A DNA stretch of 64,000 nt. Source: Hydrogenovibrio halophilus DSM 15072 (GTDB lineage Bacteria > Pseudomonadota > Gammaproteobacteria > Thiomicrospirales > Thiomicrospiraceae). Positions within the stretch are counted from its first letter, which is position 1. Each line of letters starts with the position of its first letter. Below the pieces are notes generated by a model that did not search any database, was not told where the DNA came from, and worked only from the letters and a program-made list of their open reading frames with translations. Location of the stretch: positions 62,001 through 126,000 of the forward strand of contig NZ_KB913033.1 in NCBI RefSeq assembly GCF_000384235.1. The letters are read 5' to 3'. This document shows positions 35,514 through 43,721 of this stretch, piece after piece. A program made the position numbers and the translations under genes.

Positions 35514-36281
35514 ATGCAACACCCAATCATCGTAATCGGCATGGGCGAACTCGGCAGCGTGTTTGCCAGAGGCTGCCTGAAACTGGGGTACCCGGTACAG
35601 GGCGTGCGTCGTCAGGACTCATTGCAACAGATGGCTCAGGCCATCCCCAACCCCCGGGCCGTGATCGTTGCCGTCGGCGAGGCCGATCTGCATTCGGTGA
35701 TGCAAAACTTTCCCGCCGCCTGGGCCCATGACGTGGTGTTACTGCAAAACGAACTGCTGCCCAGAGACTGGCAGGCGTCACAGATTCCCCGCCCCACCGT
35801 CATCAGCGTCTGGTTTGAGAAAAAACCCGGCATGGACACCAAAGTGGTGGTGCCGTCCCCGGTTTACGGCAAACACAGCAAGCTGATTTTCGATGCCCTG
35901 GCGACACTGGACATTCCTGTGGTGCAACTGGATTCGGCCGAGGAACTGCTTTTCGAACTGGTGCGCAAGAACGTATACATTCTGACCACCAACATTGCCG
36001 GGCTGGAAGTCGGCGGCACCGTGCGCACCCTGGCCGAGGAACATCCGGCGTTGATGAAAAGCGTGGCCAGTGATGTCCTCGACATTCAGGACTGGCTGAC
36101 CGACAACGACAACGATCGCGACCAGCTGACCGACGGCATGCTGGCCTCCTTTGAAGGCGACCCGGAACACAAATGCATGGGACGTTCCGCCCCCGCCCGC
36201 CTCAAACGCGCGCTGAGCTTTGCCGACGAAGCCGGTCTGGCCGTGCCGCAACTGCGTAAGATCGCTCAAGCCCACCTGTAA
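35514..36281 (+). CDS. Rossmann-fold NAD(P)-binding protein, ketopantoate reductase-like
   Basis: A 255-residue protein with an N-terminal nucleotide-binding motif IVIGMGELGSVFARG (GxGxxG type), followed by a beta-alpha domain and a helical C-terminal half (ELVRKNVYILTTNIAGLEVGG). The overall layout resembles 6-phosphogluconate dehydrogenase/ketopantoate reductase-like enzymes, but I cannot assign a substrate. The ATG behind AAAAAGGAAACC is preferred to one eight codons upstream. A TACAAT -10-like box lies ~40 bp upstream. The gene is bracketed by two inverted copies of a MITE-like element. Confidence 0.75.
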   Translation: MQHPIIVIGMGELGSVFARGCLKLGYPVQGVRRQDSLQQMAQAIPNPRAVIVAVGEADLHSVMQNFPAAWAHDVVLLQNELLPRDWQASQIPRPTVISVWFEKKPGMDTKVVVPSPVYGKHSKLIFDALATLDIPVVQLDSAEELLFELVRKNVYILTTNIAGLEVGGTVRTLAEEHPALMKSVASDVLDIQDWLTDNDNDRDQLTDGMLASFEGDPEHKCMGRSAPARLKRALSFADEAGLAVPQLRKIAQAHL

Positions 36282-36419
36282 TCCCCATCGGATCGCTCTG
36301 CCAGACAAGCCGGGCGATCCAACGCCGTCCACATCCCGCACTCACAAAGGCTTCAAAACCGATTCCGCTGCATACGACCTTATCTGGTTCGGTTTGATCG
36401 CTTTCAGAATAAAACAAAC
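36282..36419. other. Gap after the Rossmann gene
   Basis: No gene is seen. It holds one inverted repeat, GGATCGC / GCGATCC (36290-36320), 8 bp after the stop, with a 17-base loop and no U-tract; it may be a weak terminator. Together with the adjoining repeat element this forms the 368-bp stretch up to birA. Confidence 0.5.
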
Positions 36420-36643
36420 TTAACCCGAAAAATTCATAAATGATGCAGCATCTCGCTTGCCCCTTGATTCCACAAGAAATATTTCTTCAGTCAGTCGTAA
36501 TCATGGATACGACACTTCTTAGAAAGTTTGCTTGTGAAACAGAGAACTCGACGCCCGAAGGGGTAAGTCGAGAAAACAAGTGCCTACGCGATATTGGCGC
36601 AAATTTATGAATCGAAGAAACCGAAGGTAAATTTCCGGGTTAA
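36420..36643 (-). repeat. MITE-like inverted-repeat element, right copy
   Basis: A ~224-bp unit with ends TTAACCCG and CGGGTTAA, inverted relative to the left copy. It shares the 87-bp core and the CATAAAT-type sub-terminal repeats. It is longer because of two insertions: ~32 bp with its own CTCGAC / GTCGAG stem (near 36547-36572) and a short CCGAAGG-containing piece near 36616-36630. It ends 6 bp from the birA stop. Confidence 0.75.
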
Positions 36644-36649
36644 AAACGT

Positions 36650-37372
36650 TTATCGCTTACGAATGGCATTCACACCGGATGACAATGGCACAAGGCACTG
36701 CTGGACTTCCAGCTCGGCCTGTCCCAGAGAATTGATTCCGAGATAAGTGGCTGGCTGACTGTCACCGTTGGACAGCCACAGCACGGACTCCCCTTTCTGA
36801 AACCAATCATTGCTTTGCCAGTAAGCCTGCTGATCCGGCTGCCAGGGCAGGGAAAAGTCGAGTGGTTGCAGCCCGGCCATCAGGTCGGCGATGAGGTCAT
36901 GGGTGGAGAAATCCGGCAGGGCACTGGCCTGATACCCACCCGACAACAGTTCAGAAGTGTCTGGGCCCCGATTGATGCCCATTCCGATCACCAAACAGCG
37001 GCTCTGCGGCGACAACGCCTGCTCGATCAGAATGCCAGCCACTTTGCCGTGTGCGTCATAAAGGTCATTGGGCCATTTCAAAAACAAGGGAATCGACAAT
37101 TGTGACTGCAGAGACTGATGCAACAGGCTCGCAAGCTTGAGACTGGCATGACCGGAAAGCGTCAGAGCGCGATCAATCGGATAGGCAATGGAAAAAATCG
37201 CTGATTGGTCATTGCTGTGCCAGACTCGATTCTGCTGACCGTAACCCGCCGTCTGTTCGTGTGTCATGCAGACCAATGGTCGATCGATGGATTGATCCGA
37301 GAGACAACGTTTCAGATATTGACTGGTGGAATCGACCGTTTCCAGTTCGATGAGATCATAGGTTTGAGTCAT
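36650..37372 (-). CDS. birA: Biotin--[acetyl-CoA-carboxylase] ligase, monofunctional
   Basis: Attaches biotin to the carboxylase carrier protein. The 240-residue protein has the catalytic domain only: VDSTSQYLK, the biotinyl-AMP loop in an altered form (TAGYGQQNRVWHS in place of GRGRRGR), FLKWPNDLYDAHGKVAGILIE and VIGMGINRGP. The N-terminal DNA-binding domain of E. coli BirA is absent, so it should not act as a repressor. The ATG is chosen over a TTG 14 codons upstream. Confidence 0.92.
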   Translation of the reverse strand: MTQTYDLIELETVDSTSQYLKRCLSDQSIDRPLVCMTHEQTAGYGQQNRVWHSNDQSAIFSIAYPIDRALTLSGHASLKLASLLHQSLQSQLSIPLFLKWPNDLYDAHGKVAGILIEQALSPQSRCLVIGMGINRGPDTSELLSGGYQASALPDFSTHDLIADLMAGLQPLDFSLPWQPDQQAYWQSNDWFQKGESVLWLSNGDSQPATYLGINSLGQAELEVQQCLVPLSSGVNAIRKR

Positions 37373-37418
37373 CACAATCCATTGACCCAACGTAAGGTGA
37401 AAGGAAACCGACAAAAAA

Positions 37419-37494
37419 TGGTGGGTCGTGCGCGATTCGAACGCGCGACCAATTGGTTAAAAGCCAACTGCTCTACCAGCTGAGCTAACGACCC
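37419..37494 (-). tRNA. tRNA-Lys(TTT), copy A
   Basis: A 76-nt cloverleaf on the minus strand: acceptor GGGTCGT / ACGACCC with discriminator A and encoded CCA. The anticodon loop CTTTTAA reads TTT, and the TTCGAAT T-loop is normal. It is identical to copy B 33 bp upstream and is the distal gene of the pair. Confidence 0.97.
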
Positions 37495-37527
37495 ATAAGA
37501 GAGTTATAACAGGAAAGACATCCAAAA

Positions 37528-37603
37528 TGGTGGGTCGTGCGCGATTCGAACGCGCGACCAATTGGTTAAAAGCCAACTGCTCTACCAGCTGAGCTAACGA
37601 CCC
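37528..37603 (-). tRNA. tRNA-Lys(TTT), copy B
   Basis: Identical 76-nt sequence and fold to copy A, with CCA encoded. It is the promoter-proximal gene. Lysine tRNAs also follow the tol-pal/cpoB region in E. coli, so the location is conserved. Confidence 0.97.
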
Positions 37604-37620
37604 CTTTCGGAATGGGGCGT

Positions 37621-37648
37621 ATTATACAATTTGTGACCGGTTACGCAA
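37621..37648 (-). promoter_or_regulatory. Promoter of the tRNA-Lys pair
   Basis: On the minus strand TTGCGT and a perfect TATAAT have a 16-base spacer, followed by a GC-rich discriminator (ACGCCCC) typical of stringently controlled stable-RNA promoters. It lies 18 bases before the first tRNA. Confidence 0.8.
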
Positions 37649-37665
37649 GCCGTTTTTGGGATTTT

Positions 37666-38370
37666 TTAGGTTTGGGCGCTGACATAAACCGTCGGGTCTG
37701 ACACACCGGCCTGTTCAAACCCGACTTTCCGCAAACGACAGGCATCGCATTGACCACAGGCCGCGCCATCCGAACGGGCCTGATAACAGGAGACGGTTTG
37801 GGCATAATCCACCCCCAGACGGTCTCCAGTCTGAATGATTTCGGACTTGCTCAGGGTCAACAAAGGGGTTTGAATGCGCAAGGGCTGCCCTTCCACCGCA
37901 CGCCTGGTGGCCAGATTGGCCATGGTTTCGTACGCAGCGATGTATTCTGGCCGACAGTCCGGGTAACCGGAATAATCCACGGCATTGACCCCGATAAAGA
38001 TGTCATCGGCCTCCACCACTTCTGCCAATCCCAGCGCATACGACAAAAACACGGTGTTGCGCGCGGGCACATAAGTCACCGGAATTTCGCCTTCCTCGCC
38101 CGCCTGAACCGGCACGGCAATGGCGTCGTCGGTCAGTGCCGACCCGCCAATGGCCTGCATATTCATTTGCATGATCCGGTGACTGGCCACCTGCCGGGCA
38201 TCGGCCAAGCGTTTTGCCGCCAGTAATTCGGCCTTATGCCGCTGACCGTAATCAAAACTGAGGGTGTGACAGTCGTAGCCCTGCGACTGGGCAATGGCCA
38301 ACACTGTGGCCGAATCCAGTCCGCCCGAGAGAAGCACCACCGCCTTGGGTTTTTCAGTGAGTCCTGACAT
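37666..38370 (-). CDS. queC: 7-cyano-7-deazaguanine synthase
   Basis: Makes preQ0 for queuosine. The 234-residue protein has the PP-loop [13 protein letters not shown] and the zinc ligands in [21 protein letters not shown]. Length is normal for QueC. The ATG lies three codons inside the longest frame. It is the last gene of the tol-pal region, following cpoB by 12 bp; queC downstream of this cluster is a common gammaproteobacterial order. Confidence 0.96.
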   Translation of the reverse strand: MSGLTEKPKAVVLLSGGLDSATVLAIAQSQGYDCHTLSFDYGQRHKAELLAAKRLADARQVASHRIMQMNMQAIGGSALTDDAIAVPVQAGEEGEIPVTYVPARNTVFLSYALGLAEVVEADDIFIGVNAVDYSGYPDCRPEYIAAYETMANLATRRAVEGQPLRIQTPLLTLSKSEIIQTGDRLGVDYAQTVSCYQARSDGAACGQCDACRLRKVGFEQAGVSDPTVYVSAQT

Positions 38371-38382
38371 CACGCGCAAACC

Positions 38383-39288
38383 TTATTCCATGGCCTTGAG
38401 ACGGCTCTGCGCCTTTTCGGCTAAGCGGGTGTCGGGATAGACTTCCATCAGGGCTTGGTAGCGCTCCCGGGCCGCCTCTTTCCGATCCAGGTTGTCCAGC
38501 GTATCGCCGGAACGCAGCATGGCATCCGCCGCTTTGCTGGATTCAGGAAAAGTTTCATAGCTGTGTTCAAACGCCTTGAGCGCTTCGGCTTTTTTGCCCA
38601 GGACGGATAACGCCTCGCCTTGCCAGTAGGCCGCATTGGCACTCAAAGGATGGTCAGGGTGATCATCGATAAACGTCTCAAATGCGGTGACCGCCGGTTC
38701 ATACTTGGACTCTCTCAGCAAAGCGAAAGCGTCATCATACGCCTGTTTGAGCTTTTTCTGATCGACGTCCGGTTTGCTTTCTTCGCTCGGCGGTTCGGCC
38801 TTTTCTTTCTTTTTGCCGTTGCTGGATTCGGCAGAGGCGGGTTCGTCACTGGCGTCGTTTGACGAAGCCGATTCGTCATTTGATGAGACCGAGCCGGATG
38901 TCGCTTCTGCGCCAACACCGTTCAGAGCGCCTGCCGGCAGCAGAGACCTGGCCTGTTTTTGCAGTGCCTTGAGCGACGTTTCCAGTTCGCTGATCCGGGC
39001 TTCATTATCCTGATAGCGCAGGGTCTGAGTGTCTTTGAGTTCATTAATGCGGTGTTCCAGCAAATCCAACTGGTTAAAAATTTCCTGAATTTGCGTTTGC
39101 TGCTGACCGAGTTTGCGGCTCATTTGCACCAGGATCGGATTATTGGCCTTGCGCTCCAGCCGTTCCACCCGCTCTTCCAATGTCTGAGCGGATGCCGCGA
39201 CCGGTGACAGCACCAAACCGGCGCTCAACAGCGCAACAGCACACAACTGGCCCTGGCGTTGACTGTGGAACCGAGTCGGCTTACTCAT
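38383..39288 (-). CDS. cpoB: Cell division coordinator CpoB (YbgF)
   Basis: A periplasmic Tol-Pal partner linking outer-membrane constriction to septal peptidoglycan synthesis. The 301-residue protein has a signal peptide, an N-terminal trimerising coiled coil (EERVERLERKAN, LGQQQTQIQEIFNQLDLLEH), a Ser/Glu/Asp-rich low-complexity linker (residues ~130-175), and C-terminal TPR repeats (YDDAFALLRESKYEPAVTAF and two more). It overlaps pal by 8 bases (ATGAGTAA). Confidence 0.94.
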   Translation of the reverse strand: MSKPTRFHSQRQGQLCAVALLSAGLVLSPVAASAQTLEERVERLERKANNPILVQMSRKLGQQQTQIQEIFNQLDLLEHRINELKDTQTLRYQDNEARISELETSLKALQKQARSLLPAGALNGVGAEATSGSVSSNDESASSNDASDEPASAESSNGKKKEKAEPPSEESKPDVDQKKLKQAYDDAFALLRESKYEPAVTAFETFIDDHPDHPLSANAAYWQGEALSVLGKKAEALKAFEHSYETFPESSKAADAMLRSGDTLDNLDRKEAARERYQALMEVYPDTRLAEKAQSRLKAME

Positions 39289-39889
39289 TGTCGGGCTCAA
39301 TTTCAACACGACGATTCAAAGCCCAGGCCTTTTCGGTCTGCCCTTCTGCGGCCGGTTCGGTTTCCCCCATGGAGATGATTTCCATGCGCACATCGCTGAC
39401 CCCGTACAACATAAAGGCCTCGGCTACCGCCTGAGCACGTCGCTCGCCCAAGGCCAGATTGTATTCCTGAGAACCGCGCTCATCGGTATGGCCGATCAAT
39501 TTGATCCGTTCATCGGGATTGTCCACCAGAATGTTGGCAAAATGCTGCACCGTCGCCATTGAGGCCTCATCCAGCTGGGACTGGTCGTAACCAAAGTAGA
39601 TCACCGGGTCATAGGTTTCGCCCATGGCCTGCTCAAACGGCGACAACTCCCCTTTATTCAGCGAATCGGCCTCGGTCAAATCTTCCTCGGCCAGAGCCGA
39701 ATCCGACTCTTCTGCGGACGTTTCCACCGAACTTTCATCCTGTTGCGATTGACGTACCAGATCATCCACATCCCGATAATCGCCTTCCCCTTCCGGAATA
39801 CGCTGATCTTCCGGCACCGTCGGCGCACTGCTGCACCCGCCCAACATGACCATGGCCAGACTCAGGCCGATCCAATTCATCCGCGTCAT
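39281..39889 (-). CDS. pal: Peptidoglycan-associated lipoprotein Pal
   Basis: The outer-membrane lipoprotein of the Tol-Pal system. The 202-residue protein has lipobox MLGGCSS, an unusually long acidic linker (Asp/Glu/Ser-rich, residues ~30-85), and the OmpA-like domain with the DAP-binding residues in LIGHTDERGSQEYNLALGERRA. It ends in NRRVEIEPDNE. It lies 21 bp after tolB and overlaps cpoB. Confidence 0.97.
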   Translation of the reverse strand: MTRMNWIGLSLAMVMLGGCSSAPTVPEDQRIPEGEGDYRDVDDLVRQSQQDESSVETSAEESDSALAEEDLTEADSLNKGELSPFEQAMGETYDPVIYFGYDQSQLDEASMATVQHFANILVDNPDERIKLIGHTDERGSQEYNLALGERRAQAVAEAFMLYGVSDVRMEIISMGETEPAAEGQTEKAWALNRRVEIEPDNE

Positions 39890-39910
39890 AATGCTTCTCC
39901 TGTTGTGTTC

Positions 39911-41227
39911 TTAATCCAGATAAGGGCCCCATGAAGGCGAACGGACTTCCCCTTCCTTGACGCTCAGCACCTGGGTCACATTATTGTCCACCGACACCAC
40001 CGCCAGCTTACCACGCCCGTCCTGGTTCATCGCATACAGCAGCATTTCGCCATTGGGCGCAAAAGTCGGGGATTCATCCAACTGGGTTTGGGTTTTGATG
40101 CTCAACTCATCCTTGATCATGTCCTTGACCGCGATATGAAACCCGCGGTTGGCATGGACCATGGCCAGATAACGCCCATCCGGCGAGATCGCGGGGTTGG
40201 AGTTGTAGCGTCCATCAAACGAAATGCGCCGGGTCTCACCGGTATCCAGAAACAACTGGAAGATTTGCGGCTGACCACGACGGTCGGAATTGAAGTACAG
40301 CGAGCGCCCGTTCGGTGCCCAGACGGCTTCGGTTTCGATGGCCCAGTGACGGGTCAAACGCTCGATTTTTCGGGTCGCCATCTGCATGCGATACAGGTCG
40401 GCCGACCCTTCCTGGGAATTGGTAAACACCAGGGATTCGCCATCCGGGGACCAGGCCGGTGCCCCGTTAATGCCTTTGAAACTGGCAATGATTTCACGAT
40501 TGGAGCCATCCAGGTGCTGCAACGCGATTTCAGAGCGTCCGTTTTCAAAGGTCACATAGGCCAGTTTTTCACCATCCGGTGACCAGGCGGGCGACATAAT
40601 CGGATCAAACGATTTCAGGATCGACTGGGCACCGTACCCGTCCGAGTCTGCCACTTCCAGCGTGAAAACCCTTTCTTTATTCTGATTGCGCTGGGTCACA
40701 TAGGCGATCCGGGTATTGAAGGCGCCGCGCTTGCCGGTCAACTCTTCGTAGATCAGATCGCTCATTTTATGGGCCACCCGGCGCAGGGCCTCTCCGTTGA
40801 CCTTGCGCCAGCGTTTGCCGATGACCTGTTTTTGACGCAACAGGTCCACAAAACGCATTTCCACGGTATAAGTGCCTTCTCCATCTGCTTCAACACGCCC
40901 CATCATCAGATTGTCAACGCCCTCCGCCAGCCACTGGCCATAATCGACCTCTTCCAATGCCTGAGGCCGCGCCGGCAACTGTCTTTCCGGCAAGGCACGG
41001 AATTTGCCACTGCGAAACAGGTTGGCCGCAATGACTTCCGAGGGCCGGTGTGGCAGCACCGTGTCCGCGTCCACTTCCAGCGGCAATATCGCCACCGGAA
41101 TCGCCATGTCCGAACTCTGGTCGATTTCAATGGTCAAATCCGCCAGGGTTGCACTGGCGAAAAGACCGAAGGCCAATGCCATCAGCGTTCGGGTAACGGT
41201 TTGCCACATCATAGTCGTCTGCTTCAT
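39911..41227 (-). CDS. tolB: Tol-Pal system protein TolB
   Basis: The periplasmic beta-propeller that binds Pal. The 438-residue protein has a signal peptide (LMALAFGLFASATLA), an N-terminal alpha/beta domain with PVAILPLEV and a C-terminal six-bladed propeller made of repeating SPDG(R/E) units (MSPAWSPDGEKLAYVTF, GAPAWSPDGESLVF, AISPDGRYLAM). Length matches E. coli TolB (430). Part of tolQRAB-pal. Confidence 0.97.
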   Translation of the reverse strand: MKQTTMMWQTVTRTLMALAFGLFASATLADLTIEIDQSSDMAIPVAILPLEVDADTVLPHRPSEVIAANLFRSGKFRALPERQLPARPQALEEVDYGQWLAEGVDNLMMGRVEADGEGTYTVEMRFVDLLRQKQVIGKRWRKVNGEALRRVAHKMSDLIYEELTGKRGAFNTRIAYVTQRNQNKERVFTLEVADSDGYGAQSILKSFDPIMSPAWSPDGEKLAYVTFENGRSEIALQHLDGSNREIIASFKGINGAPAWSPDGESLVFTNSQEGSADLYRMQMATRKIERLTRHWAIETEAVWAPNGRSLYFNSDRRGQPQIFQLFLDTGETRRISFDGRYNSNPAISPDGRYLAMVHANRGFHIAVKDMIKDELSIKTQTQLDESPTFAPNGEMLLYAMNQDGRGKLAVVSVDNNVTQVLSVKEGEVRSPSWGPYLD

Positions 41228-41248
41228 GGGGTTCCTGTTCGCTTAAAA

Positions 41249-42313
41249 TTAAGGCTTGAAGATGAATTCAATATTGCGTTCAAACAATTCTTCCACTGGC
41301 GGTTGAGGCAACGGCTGTGCGCGCAGCACCGCTCGTTCGGCGTCCTTTTTGAACTGTGCATCCGCCGCATCGTTGCAGCTTTTGACCGACACCTTCGACA
41401 CCATGCCCTTCGGTGTCTGAGTGATCGCGATCACACACTGCGCCTCGTCCGAAACTTGTGCGGCGGTTCGCCAGTTGTCCTTGACCGCAGCGGTAATCGA
41501 AGAAATATAGGTTTCACGCAGATCCTGCATCTCTCTGGCTCTGGCCGCAGCCCGTTGTTGAGATTCCGCTTCAGCCAACTGTTTGGCCAGTTCGGCTTCG
41601 GCCTGTTCCTGCTCACGCTGCAAACGCGCCTGCAACGACTCGGCTTCAATACGCCGCTTGTCGGCTTCGCGCTGTTGAATTTCGGCCTGAAGCGCCAGAC
41701 GCTCGGCTTCCTCTTTTTCCTTGGCCTGCTTGGCCTGTTCCAACAGCTGCTGGGCCTGCTGCTGCTGTTTTTGCGCCTCCTCGGCCGCCTGTCTGGCTTT
41801 TTCTGCGGACTGTCGGGCGACTTGAATCTTTTCGCGTTCGGCCTCGGCTTTCTGACTGGCCTGCTGCGCCAGTTTTCGGGCCTCTTCGGCTTTCTGGCGC
41901 TGTTGTTCGGCCTGGCGCTTGGCTTTTTCGGTCAACACCAAGGCTTCTTTCTGTTCGGCTTTCAGCTTTTCCAGCCGGGCTTTTTCTGTCTGAGTCTGCT
42001 CTTGCAGGCGCTCGGCTTCGCGCTTTTTGGCCGCTTCCTGCTGTTTGATTTTTTCAAGTTGCGCCTGCACCTGTTCGGCGTCCACGGCAAAGGTGCGCAT
42101 GGGTGCCATTTTGGCGGGAGCGGTCTTTGGCGTCTCCGTCTCAGCTTTCGGCTCGGTTTCAGAATCCGTTTCTGCCGTCGGCTCGGCCACCGAAACCGGG
42201 GTCGAACGCTCAAAATCACTGAAACGGTTGGTGGCCATCAGAAAAATCAGAACCGCATGCAACACCACCGCAATGGCAAAGGCAATGGGGTGACGGGCAA
42301 TAAAATGGATCAT
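41249..42313 (-). CDS. tolA: Tol-Pal system protein TolA
   Basis: An inner-membrane protein energised by TolQR. The 354-residue protein has one N-terminal span (AFAIAVVLHAVLIFLMA), a long Lys/Glu/Ala/Gln-rich helical stalk (residues ~80-270), and a C-terminal globular domain (WRTAAQVSDEAQCVIAITQTPKGMV). It overlaps tolR by four bases (ATGA). Confidence 0.96.
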   Translation of the reverse strand: MIHFIARHPIAFAIAVVLHAVLIFLMATNRFSDFERSTPVSVAEPTAETDSETEPKAETETPKTAPAKMAPMRTFAVDAEQVQAQLEKIKQQEAAKKREAERLQEQTQTEKARLEKLKAEQKEALVLTEKAKRQAEQQRQKAEEARKLAQQASQKAEAEREKIQVARQSAEKARQAAEEAQKQQQQAQQLLEQAKQAKEKEEAERLALQAEIQQREADKRRIEAESLQARLQREQEQAEAELAKQLAEAESQQRAAARAREMQDLRETYISSITAAVKDNWRTAAQVSDEAQCVIAITQTPKGMVSKVSVKSCNDAADAQFKKDAERAVLRAQPLPQPPVEELFERNIEFIFKP

Positions 42314-42789
42314 GCGCCCTCCTGATTACGGGGCTGCGCGGCATCCGGTTCGGTCATCAGAGACACCTTTTGCACGCCATTGTTTTTAAACAGGGTAAAC
42401 AAATGCACCACCTTGCCATAGGCCGCCTGGCGATCCCCTTGAATGTAAAATTCCTGATCCGGATGCAACTGGGCTCTGGCCACGACTTCTGCGACCAGTG
42501 TGGCCAGGTCCTTTTGCGAGAGCACCCGATCCGGGTTGGCCGAGGTTTTGTAGAACCCTTCCTGGGTGACCGTCACCACAAACGGCGGCGGGCGGTCTTT
42601 CACTGCCTCACTTGCGTCATCGACCACTTCGGGCGTCTGCGGCAGATCCACCGTCACCGCCTGCTGCACAATCGGGGCGGTGATCATAAAAATGATCAGC
42701 AGAATCAGGGTCACATCAATGTAGGGCACCACATTGATCTCTGCGAGCAGTTTTTTCCGGCCATGGGGGCGAAAGTTACTTTGCATCAT
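42310..42789 (-). CDS. tolR: Tol-Pal system protein TolR
   Basis: An ExbD-like proton-channel component. The 159-residue protein has a short cytoplasmic N-terminus (RKKLLAEINVVPYIDV), a single span with the proton-relay Asp in YIDVTLILLIIFM, and a periplasmic domain (EFYIQGDRQAAYGKVV). It works with TolQ in the inner membrane. It overlaps tolA. Confidence 0.97.
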   Translation of the reverse strand: MMQSNFRPHGRKKLLAEINVVPYIDVTLILLIIFMITAPIVQQAVTVDLPQTPEVVDDASEAVKDRPPPFVVTVTQEGFYKTSANPDRVLSQKDLATLVAEVVARAQLHPDQEFYIQGDRQAAYGKVVHLFTLFKNNGVQKVSLMTEPDAAQPRNQEGA

Positions 42790-42806
42790 AAGCGACCCCT
42801 CTCATC

Positions 42807-43502
42807 CTAGCGCGACAACTGCGATTCTTCCACCGCGTGTGCTTGGCGCTGGATAATGGACAAAAACCCTTCGGCGAAATTTTCATACTCGGAGGTCACC
42901 TGTTCCAGCTTGACCGTCAGGCGGTTGTAGGCAATCACCGCAGGAATCGCGGCAAACAAACCGATCGCGGTCGCGATCAAGGCTTCCGAAATCCCGGGGG
43001 CCACCGCCGCCAGGGTCGCGTTTTTGACATCGCCCAGTGAAGTAAAAGCGTGCATGACCCCCCAGACGGTACCGAACAGGCCGATATACGGTGCAGAGGA
43101 CCCCACCGTCGCCAGCATCGGTATGTGGTTTTCCAGGTGCCCAACCTGTTTGCTGAAGGCCACCTTCATCGCCCGTTGTGTGCCAGAAATCAGATCGGTC
43201 GCCGCATCCACACCCTGCTTTTTCAGGCGCACAAATTCACTGAAGCCGGCATCGAAAATCGCCTGATTGCCCTGGGTCGGCCCTGTTTGCTGGCTGATTT
43301 CATGATAGAGCGAAGTCAGTTCACTCGACTGCCAGAAACGCTGATCAAAATCCTGTGCATCGCGTTTGGCGCGGCGCAGTTGCACACTTTTGGCAATGGT
43401 CACGGTCCAGGCCATGATCGACATAATCAGCAAAAGGATCATCACCGCTTGCACCACCGCACTGGCCGAAAGCACCAGTTGCATCAACGATTCGTTTTCC
43501 AT
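42807..43502 (-). CDS. tolQ: Tol-Pal system protein TolQ
   Basis: An ExbB/MotA-like proton-channel subunit. The 231-residue protein has three spans, including VMILLLIMSIMAWTVTI, and the conserved PYIGLFGTVWGVMHAF and GISEALIATAIGLFAAIPAVIAYN blocks. It is the first gene of tolQRAB-pal-cpoB, with a GAAGGAAA ribosome site. The thioesterase gene ybgC, normally just upstream, is absent. Confidence 0.97.
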   Translation of the reverse strand: MENESLMQLVLSASAVVQAVMILLLIMSIMAWTVTIAKSVQLRRAKRDAQDFDQRFWQSSELTSLYHEISQQTGPTQGNQAIFDAGFSEFVRLKKQGVDAATDLISGTQRAMKVAFSKQVGHLENHIPMLATVGSSAPYIGLFGTVWGVMHAFTSLGDVKNATLAAVAPGISEALIATAIGLFAAIPAVIAYNRLTVKLEQVTSEYENFAEGFLSIIQRQAHAVEESQLSR

Positions 43503-43541
43503 GCGTTTTCCTTCAATTTAAAGCGTTATTATTGGTTTTTG

Positions 43542-43553
43542 ACCAGGCCTGGT
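43542..43553. repeat. 12-bp palindrome ACCAGGCCTGGT, copy 9
   Basis: Exact copy 39 bp upstream of tolQ, preceded by a TTTTTG run, in the expected promoter/leader region of the Tol-Pal operon and 7 bp before the 161-bp palindromic element. Confidence 0.9.
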
Positions 43554-43560
43554 AATCCCT

Positions 43561-43721
43561 GCAGCCTGTCGGGCTTAAATGATCGCAGCGAAAAAAGTCT
43601 GATTTGAGTCAGTTTTTGTCCAATTTTAAGGCGAATAGCCTCGCTATTTAACGAAAAATTGGACAAAAAATGGCCAAACTCAGGATTTTTGCAGCCGATT
43701 GGCTTAAGTCCGACAGGCTGC
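43561..43721. repeat. 161-bp imperfect palindromic (MITE-like) element
   Basis: Both ends carry an 18-bp inverted repeat (GCAGCCTGTCGGGCTTAA and its complement with one mismatch). Inside, a second paired block (TTTTTGTCCAATTTT on the left, AAAATTGGACAAAAA on the right) surrounds a GCGAATAGCC / CGCTATTT centre. The whole unit can fold into one long hairpin. Its right end supplies the last codons (LAACRT) and stop of ruvB. Confidence 0.8.
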
